This document shows positions 1 to 7,019 of a DNA stretch of 11,191 nucleotides, piece after piece. Both the position numbers and the translations under genes were made by a program. This stretch comes from Methanobrevibacter sp. (GTDB lineage: Archaea > Methanobacteriota > Methanobacteria > Methanobacteriales > Methanobacteriaceae): NCBI GenBank assembly GCA_017652345.1, contig JAGCBE010000243.1, positions 1 to 11,191 of the forward strand, given 5' to 3'. Below the pieces are notes generated by a model. The model did no database searches. It was not told the origin of the DNA and worked only from the letters and a program-made list of their open reading frames with translations. How positions within the stretch are numbered: the first letter of the stretch is position 1; each line of letters opens with the position of its first letter.

Positions 1-234
1 AAAGATAATGATGATCTTGTTATTGAACTTATGGAAGATATAGAAGATTCATTTGAAACTGATACTAAAGAGTTAGATAAAGTAAAGTCAGAATTATCTA
101 AAAAGACAGAGGAATATGATAGTTTAAAGGAAAGATACAAAGAAAGATTTTTGAGTGGTGTTACTAAAGAAGTTGAAGAAGTGAACACACCTGAAGTTGT
201 TGAAAAAAATTATTATGATCTAAAAGAGATCTAA
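1..234 (+). CDS. C-terminal part of a coiled-coil protein, probable scaffolding protein (phi29 gp7 position)
   Basis: The reading frame is already open at base 1, so this is the 3' part of a gene that begins outside the window; 77 codons and a TAA stop are visible. An internal ATG at 31 is probably not the start, since the frame runs on upstream of it and no good ribosome binding site precedes it. The visible part is highly charged, rich in Glu and Lys, with almost no Cys, Trp or Pro. Residues about 20-50 (around KSELSKKTEEYDSLKERYKE) look like a continuous amphipathic helix or coiled coil. It lies 16 bases upstream of the major capsid gene, the place of the small helical scaffold gp7 in phi29. 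A scaffold would fill the prohead during assembly and leave before DNA packaging. The role is inferred from position and composition; another small virion or chaperone protein is possible. Confidence 0.6.
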   Translation, partial: KDNDDLVIELMEDIEDSFETDTKELDKVKSELSKKTEEYDSLKERYKERFLSGVTKEVEEVNTPEVVEKNYYDLKEI

Positions 235-250
235 AAGAAAGGGTGATTTT

Positions 251-1945
251 ATGGCAATTAAAAAAGGAACATTAAAAGCAGTAAATGATGCAGAACTTTT
301 ATCTTATATTATTAATGTTACACCTGAGTTGCGTGAAGAAATTGATTTACCTGTACAGGGTGAATCTATTGCACCAATAGGTAAAATAATTATTAATAAT
401 AGTAGATACCGTAATGCATTTATTAATACTATTAACTTAATAGGTTTAACAGTTATTAAACGTAATGGATGGGATAACCCATGGTCATTTACAAAAAGAG
501 GAAATTTACGTTTTGGACAACAAATCAGAGAACTTGTTTTAGATTTATGCAATGTATATGACTACAATGCAAATTTCTCTGATAAAGACAGATTTTTAGA
601 AACAGTTGTACCAAACGTACTTAACTATTTACATGAAGTAAATTTTCAAAAATTTTATCAAACAACAACTTCTGATTCACAACTTGCAATGGCATTTGAT
701 ACTGAGGGTGGACTATATGAATTTATAGATGCATCAATCGGTATGCTATTTGAATCACTTAAATATGATACTTATTTAGTAGATAAATACCAATTATGCA
801 GAAGAATTGTTGATGGCACTGTTACAAGTGTTAAAATCAGTAATTATGCAACACTAACACCAAGACAAAGAGTTGCTTTCATGAAGAACTATTCTAACAA
901 AATGACTTTCAGAAGTCCTAATTATAACCCTGCAGGTGTAAGAAAGGCAACACGTTTTGAAGATCAAATGTTGATTATGAACACTGAGTTTGAATCAGAC
1001 ATGTCTACAGATGTACTTGCTACTTCTTACTTCAGAAATGAGGCAGAATTTAGAACTAATATGGCATTAATTGATTCTTTCTCAGATACTGATAGTGCAA
1101 GACTAACTGAACTTTTAGGTAATGATTATATACCATTTACTGATGATGAAAAAACTGCACTTGCTAAAGTACCTGCAGTAATTATTTCTCGTGAGTGGTT
1201 TATGGACTATGATTATTTACTAGATGCAGGATCAAATATGAAACAAACAGAATTTTATAACCCTACAACTCTAGAAAATAACCATTTCTTGCATGCATGG
1301 CGTGTATTTAGTACATCACCATTTGAAAATGCAGTAGTATTTACTTCTGATACACCTGCAGTAAGCAGTGTAAATGTATCACCTGAAAGTGCTACAATCT
1401 ATAAAGGTCAAAAACTACAATTATCTGCATCTGTTGAAACAACAGGTTTTGCAAATAAGTCTGTTTTATGGTCTATTGATGAATCTTCAGAATCAAAGGG
1501 TGCAAGCATTAATCAAATGGGTGTATTAAGTGTACCTGCTAATTATCCTACAGTTGCAGGTGTACAGGGTGTTTATACACTTGCTATTTCAACTGCACTT
1601 GCTAGTGGTGAAGAACTTATTGTTGCAGGAGTAACATATACACCTGCAGAAGCAGATACAACTGCTAATGCACAAGCAACTGCACTAAAAACTGCACTTG
1701 AAGCAGATGAAGATGTAAATGCTACTTATACTATTACACGTAATAATGGTACATTAACATTTACTGAAAAGTCAGGACATTATGGTGCAGGCGCACCTGA
1801 AGTTGATGATAGTGATTTAGTAACAGGGGTTGTTGCAGAAGAAACAACAACTGCAGGTGTTACACCATCATCACCAATTACAGTTACTGCTACAAGTATT
1901 TATGATAGTAATGAATCAGATACTGCAAGCATCACTGTGGCTTAA
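251..1945 (+). CDS. Major capsid protein, phi29 gp8-like, with C-terminal Ig-like (BIG2) domain
   Basis: This 564-residue protein forms the head shell. Residues 1 to about 360 match the phi29-type capsid family, with characteristic stretches such as RNAFINTINLIGLTVIKRNG, GNLRFGQQIRELVLDL and, near residue 345, the block ending HAWRVFSTSPFENA; an HK97-like fold is expected from phi29 gp8. A bacterial Ig-like group 2 domain starts at about residue 371 (SSVNVSPESATIYKGQ) and its last strands are at 543-564 (ITVTATSIYDSNESDTASIT). Between them, about residues 434-541, sits an extra beta-rich segment (TLAISTALASGEELIVAGVT), which makes the protein about 115 residues longer than phi29 gp8 (448). 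The start ATG follows AGAAAGGGTGAT at 236-247. It is the first complete gene of the rightward block and is followed by a hairpin terminator. The Ig-like domain probably lies on the outer head surface. Confidence 0.95.
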   Translation: MAIKKGTLKAVNDAELLSYIINVTPELREEIDLPVQGESIAPIGKIIINNSRYRNAFINTINLIGLTVIKRNGWDNPWSFTKRGNLRFGQQIRELVLDLCNVYDYNANFSDKDRFLETVVPNVLNYLHEVNFQKFYQTTTSDSQLAMAFDTEGGLYEFIDASIGMLFESLKYDTYLVDKYQLCRRIVDGTVTSVKISNYATLTPRQRVAFMKNYSNKMTFRSPNYNPAGVRKATRFEDQMLIMNTEFESDMSTDVLATSYFRNEAEFRTNMALIDSFSDTDSARLTELLGNDYIPFTDDEKTALAKVPAVIISREWFMDYDYLLDAGSNMKQTEFYNPTTLENNHFLHAWRVFSTSPFENAVVFTSDTPAVSSVNVSPESATIYKGQKLQLSASVETTGFANKSVLWSIDESSESKGASINQMGVLSVPANYPTVAGVQGVYTLAISTALASGEELIVAGVTYTPAEADTTANAQATALKTALEADEDVNATYTITRNNGTLTFTEKSGHYGAGAPEVDDSDLVTGVVAEETTTAGVTPSSPITVTATSIYDSNESDTASITVA

Positions 1946-1963
1946 TATATTTTAAAATAATAT

Positions 1964-2007
1964 GGGATAAGGGAAATATTACTATATATCCCTTACCCTT
2001 TTATTTT
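1964..2007 (+). terminator. Hairpin terminator or attenuator between capsid and portal genes
   Basis: The left arm GGGATAAGGGA (1964-1974) pairs with TCCCTTACCC (1989-1998), giving ten base pairs with a single bulged A at 1967. A weaker AT extension can continue into the loop. The T-rich tract TTTTATTTT follows at 1999-2007, as in an intrinsic terminator. The portal ribosome binding site begins at 2010 with no obvious promoter in between, so partial read-through seems likely. That would give much more capsid than portal message. Confidence 0.8.
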
Positions 2008-2026
2008 ATAGAAAGGATAGATAATA

Positions 2027-2917
2027 ATGAAACGTAAATTATTAAATTCACAATTATCTAATATGTCTACATACTTAAAATATAAACGTGAATTAATTGC
2101 ACTTGCACAAAATGTTTTTAACTATGAAAATATGCCTGAATTTATAGATATTTCATATTTAAATAGAACATTACTTGTTAAAGGTGCTATTGCATTTTTC
2201 AAAGATGAAGTTTTAGGTGTTTTGGCATTACCGTTTATAAATTCAGGTAAACTTGATTTATACGGTAGACCTACAACGATTCAAGTATATGGACAAAATG
2301 GATATACAAAAAGACTTGATGTAGGTGAATATGTTATAATGTATGATAATGATGGTAGATACCCATTATATATTGATTTATTACAATCTATTGAAAGAAT
2401 TGCTAATATAAAAAGAATTATTGATGTCAATTTAAGTCAACAAAAAACACCTAGAATATGGAAAACGTCAACAGAATCAGAAAAAACAGTAAAAGATTTA
2501 CTTAATAGTTATGATGGTGATGTTGAATCAGTTGTTGCATACAAATCTGCAGTACTTGATGATCTTGAAAGTGTAGTTGCACCTGCACCATTTGTTGCAG
2601 ATAAATTAAATGATGCACTTGATAAAGAATATTCTGAATATTGTAGACTTATAGGAATTGCAAATGTTGAAATAAAGAAAAAAGAAAGACTTATTACTGA
2701 TGAGGTTAAACAGTCTATGGGTGGTACTATAGCAAGCAGATTTAACAGATTTAACCCACGTAAAAAAGCAGTTGATGAAATCAACAAAAAATGGGGTTTA
2801 AATATTGAGGTTGCATATTATGATGGTCTACCTACAAGTATGAAATCAGTAATTGAAAATAGTGAGGGGGTTGATTCTGATGTGGATATTTCCGACAATG
2901 AGAAACTTGAACAATGA
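2027..2917 (+). CDS. Upper collar / portal (connector) protein, phi29 gp10-like
   Basis: This 296-residue protein is close in length to phi29 gp10 (309 residues), the dodecameric portal through which DNA is packaged and leaves the head. Family-like features are NLSQQKTPRIW at residues 135-145 and GIANVEIKKKERLITDE ending at residue 226, corresponding to the conserved KKERLIT-type block. An acidic tail (EGVDSDVDISDNEKLEQ) closes the protein. The start ATG follows AGAAAGGA at 2010-2017 with a 9-base gap. The 3' end overlaps the lower collar gene by 38 bases in another frame, so the two are probably translated in a coupled way. The gene order portal then lower collar is that of phi29 genes 10 and 11. 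It depends on read-through of the hairpin at 1964-2007 unless a promoter was missed. Confidence 0.92.
   Translation: MKRKLLNSQLSNMSTYLKYKRELIALAQNVFNYENMPEFIDISYLNRTLLVKGAIAFFKDEVLGVLALPFINSGKLDLYGRPTTIQVYGQNGYTKRLDVGEYVIMYDNDGRYPLYIDLLQSIERIANIKRIIDVNLSQQKTPRIWKTSTESEKTVKDLLNSYDGDVESVVAYKSAVLDDLESVVAPAPFVADKLNDALDKEYSEYCRLIGIANVEIKKKERLITDEVKQSMGGTIASRFNRFNPRKKAVDEINKKWGLNIEVAYYDGLPTSMKSVIENSEGVDSDVDISDNEKLEQ
2864..2870 (+). promoter_or_regulatory. Ribosome binding site inside the portal gene, sets the lower collar start
   Basis: GAGGGGG ends nine bases before the ATG at 2880. This favours 2880 over the upstream TTG at 2853, which would lie before the site, and over the ATG at 2898, which has no good site of its own. 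Confidence 0.65.
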
Positions 2918-3557
2918 TCCACCTACTATTTATGCACTACTTAATTCATATGTAAATTATGATGTAGAAGAAAAAACTAAAATAAAAAATCTTGCTAGTG
3001 AGGGTAGAGGTGCAATTTTTGATTTTGACTACCCACTTTCTGATAAAATTGATAAAGAAGATTTTGAAACTTTAATACTTAATCATTATATGATGAGAAG
3101 AATAGGTTTTGATACACCTACTGCATTTAAAATAGGTTTAAACGCTAAGTTAAATGAAATCATGCCTAATTACAATAAACTTTTTGATGCTTTAGATGGA
3201 TGGGATATTTTTACAGATGGTGAAGTTGAATCACGTGAAGTAGAAAGAAGTGAAAGCACTAATACTAGTACACAATCTACAGAATATAGTGCATCAGATT
3301 TAAGAAATTCTAACATGCCACAGAATAAACTTGATGATATTAGAGATGGTAAGTATGTTTCTGATTATAATTACAATCAGAATAATAGTAATGCAAATGC
3401 TAATATTGATGGTGCAAGTAGTGGCAGTGAATCAGAAACTATTACACGTACACCAAGTGATAAAATAAGGATCTATAAAGAATTTATTGAAAATCGTGAT
3501 AATATAATGACTTTAATTTTTAAAGACTTAGACATATTATTTTATGGTTTAGCATAG
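2880..3557 (+). CDS. Lower collar protein, phi29 gp11-like
   Basis: With the ATG at 2880 the product has 225 residues (phi29 gp11 has 293). Lower collar proteins form the ring that joins the portal to the tail knob. The best family marker is LNEIMPNYNKLFDAL from residue 91. The middle (about 118-185) is rich in Ser, Asn, Thr and Glu, contains NMPQNKL at 145-151 and is probably flexible. The last 30 residues (KIRIYKEFIENRDNIMTLIF) look helical. The frame is open up to a TTG at 2853, but the GAGGGGG site at 2864-2870 supports 2880; 2898 is a weaker alternative. The gene overlaps the portal gene by 38 bases and ends with TAG, which overlaps the ribosome binding site of the next gene. The assignment combines the motif with position. 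Confidence 0.87.
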   Translation: MWIFPTMRNLNNDPPTIYALLNSYVNYDVEEKTKIKNLASEGRGAIFDFDYPLSDKIDKEDFETLILNHYMMRRIGFDTPTAFKIGLNAKLNEIMPNYNKLFDALDGWDIFTDGEVESREVERSESTNTSTQSTEYSASDLRNSNMPQNKLDDIRDGKYVSDYNYNQNNSNANANIDGASSGSESETITRTPSDKIRIYKEFIENRDNIMTLIFKDLDILFYGLA

Positions 3558-3570
3558 AAAGGATGTGATA
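3556..3570 (+). promoter_or_regulatory. Extended ribosome binding site of the appendage gene
   Basis: AGAAAGGATGTGATA agrees at 13 of 15 positions with AGAAAGGAGGTGATC, the full complement of the typical Bacillota 16S rRNA 3' end. It overlaps the lower collar stop codon. It selects ATG 3574 as start; GTG 3565 lies inside the site, and ATG 3570 runs into a stop after three codons. Confidence 0.8.
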
Positions 3571-3573
3571 TGT

Positions 3574-5250
3574 ATGTCTAATATAAACCCAAATATGAAA
3601 CCTTATAAAAAATTACCACCATTTAAATTTTTTACATTAACAAATTTCCCTTATATTGATGAAGATTTTGATGCACTTACAAATTATGAATTAATGTGTA
3701 AAATAGTAGAATATTTAAATGAAGTTGGTAGTGATACAAATATTGCAAATGAAAATGTACAAGAATTATATAGTGCATTTATGTCATTACAATCTGATGT
3801 ACAAGCACAAATTGAACAAGGTTTCTCAGAATTAAATGTACAAAATGAAGTAAATAATAAACTTGATGAAATGGCAAGTAGTGGTCAACTTGATGCATTA
3901 ATTTTAGATGCTATTGAAGAATTAAACCCTGATGTACTTGATACTACATCACGTATAAATGTAGTAAATTTTGATTCTGCATTAATAAATGTTACTAAAC
4001 CTTATACATTTGATACAACTGCATTACTTAATACAACAAATAAAGCATTATTAATAGAAATATTAAATTACATGATAACAAACGAAAAAGAAAATTATTA
4101 TTTTGTAAACCCTAATGATGTAAATAGAGTTATATATTATCAATTAAATATTTACAATATTTTAAATAATGTATCAAATATAATTGATATATCAGTTAAA
4201 ATGAATATGCCTGCACTTAATTTAAGTTTTGGTGATCAATATTCAGATCATGCAACTCTAAATGTAACTTTAACAGATGGACTTGTAACAGAACTTACAT
4301 TTAATACAGATTCACCTAGAAGTTATAATCTTATAAGAACTAATAATATTAATAGTTATACACCACTAACAGATTATGCACCTGCAACAAAGAAATATGT
4401 TGATGATAATGCAGGTGGTGGGGGTGGTAGTTACCCTTATTATGAAATGGATGCAGAAGATAATGGTACTTTAATAGGTTTTGGTGAATATTATGGTGTA
4501 AATTTTGCAGGAAATGATTTTGACACTTTTAAAGGTATAGTAACTGATGCAATTAATAATAATCAAAGAAAATTCTTTTTAAATTTTCTAAATAAAACTG
4601 AAAATTACCCTGTTTTATTATTAGTAGATGTAAATTCAGTAGATCTTACTTCTAATATGGGTGAAATAAAAATGATAGGTTATTTAAGCACTTATAATTA
4701 CCCTGATATATTAATATACGGTCAAAATAACACAGGATCTAGTTATAGTCAATTATCATTTATTGTAAGTATAACAGATGGTGCTATAGATAGTTTCTTA
4801 TATATGTCAAGTAGTCCACAATCTAATAGAACAATGGCACGTGCAGAAGATGTTATGATGCAAGATGTTAGTAGTGATTTAACAATAGATGGTACATATC
4901 TAACTAATAGTAGTACTGATCCTGTACGTTTCTTGAAAGAGGGTAAAACATTTAATTTAACAGGAACAGTTGAAACAACTGCGTCTACAACGTGGTCTAA
5001 TGCAAAAATAACATTTTCTTTAATTAATGCCCCTATAGTAGGTGTAAGTGGATCTACAGTAACATGTTGTTATGCTACTGCAATACTATATAAACCTAGT
5101 ACAAGTACTTACTATTATATTTATTCTAATATTGGTGTTAATTTTGATACTGATACTGCATATTTATCTTTTAGTCCTGTAGATGGTAGTTTAAGTTTAT
5201 CACAGGGTGATGCTATTAGATTTAATATAACTTATATTAAAAATTGGTAA
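3574..5250 (+). CDS. Tail appendage / fibre protein with a conserved small-phage N-terminus and a receptor-binding-like C-terminus
   Basis: The product is 558 residues with the start at ATG 3574. Residues about 12-50 (PPFKFFTLTNFPYIDEDFDA, then LTNYELMCKIVEYLNEV) are an attachment region seen at the N-terminus of many Firmicute phage fibre and appendage proteins. A helical stretch (about 55-115, including NEVNNKLDEMASSGQLDALI) probably trimerises. Two diverged copies of a beta-rich module follow, marked by TLTDG at 232-236 and SITDG at 399-403. A linker lies between them: YAPATKKYVDDN at 268-279, then five glycines (281-285). Residues about 428-558 form a beta-sandwich-like end domain (EGKTFNLTGTVETTAST), the probable host-binding knob. 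It occupies the place of phi29 gene 12 but is much shorter (gp12 has 854) and has no visible self-cleavage or glycan-hydrolase motif. A head fibre is the alternative. Confidence 0.8.
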   Translation: MSNINPNMKPYKKLPPFKFFTLTNFPYIDEDFDALTNYELMCKIVEYLNEVGSDTNIANENVQELYSAFMSLQSDVQAQIEQGFSELNVQNEVNNKLDEMASSGQLDALILDAIEELNPDVLDTTSRINVVNFDSALINVTKPYTFDTTALLNTTNKALLIEILNYMITNEKENYYFVNPNDVNRVIYYQLNIYNILNNVSNIIDISVKMNMPALNLSFGDQYSDHATLNVTLTDGLVTELTFNTDSPRSYNLIRTNNINSYTPLTDYAPATKKYVDDNAGGGGGSYPYYEMDAEDNGTLIGFGEYYGVNFAGNDFDTFKGIVTDAINNNQRKFFLNFLNKTENYPVLLLVDVNSVDLTSNMGEIKMIGYLSTYNYPDILIYGQNNTGSSYSQLSFIVSITDGAIDSFLYMSSSPQSNRTMARAEDVMMQDVSSDLTIDGTYLTNSSTDPVRFLKEGKTFNLTGTVETTASTTWSNAKITFSLINAPIVGVSGSTVTCCYATAILYKPSTSTYYYIYSNIGVNFDTDTAYLSFSPVDGSLSLSQGDAIRFNITYIKNW

Positions 5251-5287
5251 AATAAAAAGACTAGTTAATTCTAGTCTTTTTATTTTA
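5248..5287. terminator. Bidirectional intrinsic terminator between convergent operons
   Basis: TAAAATAAAAAGACTAG (5248-5264) is perfectly complementary to CTAGTCTTTTTATTTTA (5271-5287), a 17-bp stem with the six-base loop TTAATT. The A tract on one side and T tract on the other make it a terminator in both directions. The stop codon of the rightward appendage gene lies inside the stem, and the leftward tail knob gene ends 27 bases beyond it. Confidence 0.92.
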
Positions 5288-5297
5288 GAAAGAAAGT

Positions 5298-5331
5298 AAT
5301 ACCGTTTGTGTACTTATGACACAATCGTATT
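5298..5331 (-). terminator. Imperfect hairpin at the end of the tail knob gene
   Basis: AATACCGTTTGTGT (5298-5311) pairs with ACACAATCGTATT (5319-5331) through six, two and four base-pair segments separated by a mismatch and a bulged C. On the leftward transcript it is followed by ACTTTCTTTC, moderately U-rich. The knob stop codon lies in the loop. It may be a first, weaker leftward terminator ahead of the 17-bp hairpin, or a transcript-end stabilising structure. Confidence 0.45.
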
Positions 5332-6915
5332 ATTTAAACTGAAGTTACCTATATTACTATGATTATGCCATATAGTAGTGCCTGCCCTCATGACTTCATT
5401 AATTTTTGACATAGCATCTGCAGGTATATTACCATGACCAATTACTTCAGATGCACCTATTTTAATATAATTCCAATATGTCCTGCCTGTTAAGTTAGGA
5501 CTTTTACATGTATTTACCTTATAACCAAAACGATCAAAATATTGATCTATAATAGATGCATATTCATATTTTATTGACATTTGATAATATCTTAAACCGT
5601 TTTCATGCATGCCATTTAAAACATCTGCAGTATTTATTGATCCCCTTACACCAAGTGGTGTTAAAGTGTTCTGATACATTTGTTTCATTTCAGTAAATAA
5701 ACCACCTACACCTGATCCCATCTGTTCAAAATTATTTCTATTCCATCCCATTAAAGCAGTCATAGTATTTCCTATAATTGCAGATTCAGAGTGTGTTAGT
5801 TCTAAACCTAAGACATTTACACCATTTTGTGTTTGCCAATTAGTGTATAGATCACCACCCCATGCAAGTTCAGGAAATTTACCAATACTTACAGATTCTT
5901 CTAAATATGATCCTATTTCTTTATTATAACTAATAGGTACTGCACGTATAGAACAACCACCTGTTAAAGCACCGTACATACGTACTAACATTTTATTAGA
6001 TGTTTGTTGTAGTAACCAATTTTCTTGTCTATAAATACCATATTGACCCACAGAGTTAGAAAGTGCTATAAAACAATATGGATAACAAAGCAGTTTATTA
6101 TTGTGTGGTGTTAGACCATCTACAGTTGTCATACGTGAAATTTCAAGATCTGATGAAAGTACACTAGTGCCTGTACTACCATCAATACCATTTATAATAT
6201 GTGTATCAATACTACTATCCCATAAAGGACATAACCATGTAGGCGCTAAAAACATTGATACTAAATAATCTAATTTACCTTTTGAAGATAAATTATTTAA
6301 AAAAGTTGAAAGTTCAGATAAATTATCCCATCTACAATATACAAGTGGTGTAGGTATACCATTATAAATATTACATCTAACAGGTGTATTACTTAAATTT
6401 ACTTCTGATGGTGTAATTAAACTACCTGTTACAACTGTTACCTCATCATTTACTGTATCCATAGAAGAATAATTTACTACATATTCACCAAGTTCAAGTC
6501 CCTCAGGTATTGTGTGTAAACCTAATGTATCATCATTTACATGTTCCCTTTCAATAAAGCATTTATCAATAGTAACATTTCTAAACCATGTAGAAAATAC
6601 GTCTACTGTATAATTAATAATAGTTGTTGCATCTGATACATATTCAACAGAATCAATAAAAGCAAAAAACCATTTGTTACTATATTCAGAATTTTGAAAT
6701 GCAATATAATTAGCACGTAAACAGTCTGAATATGTAAAATCTACCCTTATACGATTTTCACCATGTTTTATAAATGAATATGTACTTGCAACTGCAATTT
6801 TATTAGTATTACATAAACTAATCATATCAGTTTGTGTATAATTAATAATGTTTTTATATGTCTTATCTAATTTTATGCCATTGCATAAATATATTGTACT
6901 CTGTCTATCGTTCAT
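5314..6915 (-). CDS. Tail knob / tail tube protein, phi29 gp9-like
   Basis: The product has 533 residues (phi29 gp9 has 599). gp9 proteins form the hexameric tail tube whose tip loops open the host membrane. Family blocks are NYIAFQNSEYSNKWFFAFID at 69-88, TVDVFSTWF at 103-111 and CFIEREHV at 119-126. The C-terminal block includes IKYEYASIIDQYFDRFGYKV (448-467), WNYIKI near 481 and IWHNHSNIGNFSLNN near the end. Residues about 371-437 (TALMGWNRNN, GSGVGGLF and on to VRGSINTADVL) are Gly-, Met- and hydrophobic-rich and match the place of the gp9 tip loop. The start ATG follows AGGGG (6926-6930) and overlaps the stop of the 29-residue peptide gene by one base (TAATG), so the two are coupled. It is the last gene of the leftward operon, whereas in phi29 gene 9 lies beside gene 10 on the late strand. 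Confidence 0.93.
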   Translation of the reverse strand: MNDRQSTIYLCNGIKLDKTYKNIINYTQTDMISLCNTNKIAVASTYSFIKHGENRIRVDFTYSDCLRANYIAFQNSEYSNKWFFAFIDSVEYVSDATTIINYTVDVFSTWFRNVTIDKCFIEREHVNDDTLGLHTIPEGLELGEYVVNYSSMDTVNDEVTVVTGSLITPSEVNLSNTPVRCNIYNGIPTPLVYCRWDNLSELSTFLNNLSSKGKLDYLVSMFLAPTWLCPLWDSSIDTHIINGIDGSTGTSVLSSDLEISRMTTVDGLTPHNNKLLCYPYCFIALSNSVGQYGIYRQENWLLQQTSNKMLVRMYGALTGGCSIRAVPISYNKEIGSYLEESVSIGKFPELAWGGDLYTNWQTQNGVNVLGLELTHSESAIIGNTMTALMGWNRNNFEQMGSGVGGLFTEMKQMYQNTLTPLGVRGSINTADVLNGMHENGLRYYQMSIKYEYASIIDQYFDRFGYKVNTCKSPNLTGRTYWNYIKIGASEVIGHGNIPADAMSKINEVMRAGTTIWHNHSNIGNFSLNNTIVS

Positions 6916-7004
6916 TACTTATCATCCCCTATCTTTAGACATGCATATATAAATATTATAACACATATGAATATAATAAACACTAGTATTATTTTATCTA
7001 TCAA
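6915..7004 (-). CDS. 29-residue single-helix membrane peptide, function unknown
   Basis: Read leftward from a TTG start at 7004-7002, this frame gives 29 codons and a TAA that overlaps the tail knob ATG (TAATG). The peptide begins MIDK, continues with about 19 mostly Ile, Val, Phe, Cys and Tyr residues (IILVFIIFICVIIFIYACL) and ends KIGDDK: one membrane helix with short charged ends. AAGGAAGTGATC (7008-7019) upstream matches the Bacillota ribosome binding consensus at 11 of 12 positions, with eight bases from the AGGAAG core to the TTG. That site contains the ATPase stop codon. A stop codon directly precedes the TTG, so no longer form exists. It otherwise fills the whole gap between ATPase and knob genes. 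It could assist DNA entry, tail assembly at the membrane or lysis; none of these is shown. I recognise no family. Confidence 0.62.
   Translation of the reverse strand: MIDKIILVFIIFICVIIFIYACLKIGDDK
6955..6963 (-). promoter_or_regulatory. Possible extended -10 promoter ahead of the tail knob gene
   Basis: On the leftward strand TGTTATAAT is a perfect extended -10 element about 40 bases before the knob start codon. No good -35 hexamer lies 16-18 bases upstream. It sits in Ile/Val codons of the small peptide gene, where such AT-rich strings arise easily. It could let the knob be expressed apart from the replication genes. Confidence 0.27.
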
Positions 7005-7007
7005 TCA

Positions 7008-7019
7008 GATCACTTCCTT
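7008..7019 (-). promoter_or_regulatory. Near-consensus ribosome binding site of the 29-residue peptide, overlapping the ATPase stop
   Basis: The leftward strand reads AAGGAAGTGATC against the ideal AAGGAGGTGATC. It encodes the last ATPase codons and stop (AGG AAG TGA) and lies at the right distance from TTG 7004. Such a site with no gene behind it would be unexpected, which is the main support for the peptide gene. Confidence 0.65.

Noticed and set aside
304..552. Leftward open frame of 82 codons inside the capsid gene
   Set aside because: It lies wholly antisense to a certain capsid gene, has no ribosome binding site of note and a composition expected from the reverse of conserved codons.
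2509..2787. Leftward open frame of 92 codons inside the portal gene
   Set aside because: Antisense to the conserved portal sequence; the Ser/Leu-rich product is what the complement of this coding sequence would give.
2853..2879. TTG at 2853 as start of the lower collar gene
   Set aside because: It would precede the GAGGGGG site (2864-2870) and has no good site of its own; ATG 2880 has correct spacing.
5287..5361. AGAAAGAAAG at 5287-5296 as ribosome binding site of a rightward mini-gene after the terminator
   Set aside because: TTG 5306 gives only 18 codons antisense to the knob gene end, and GTG 5308 only three; transcription should already have ended at the hairpin.
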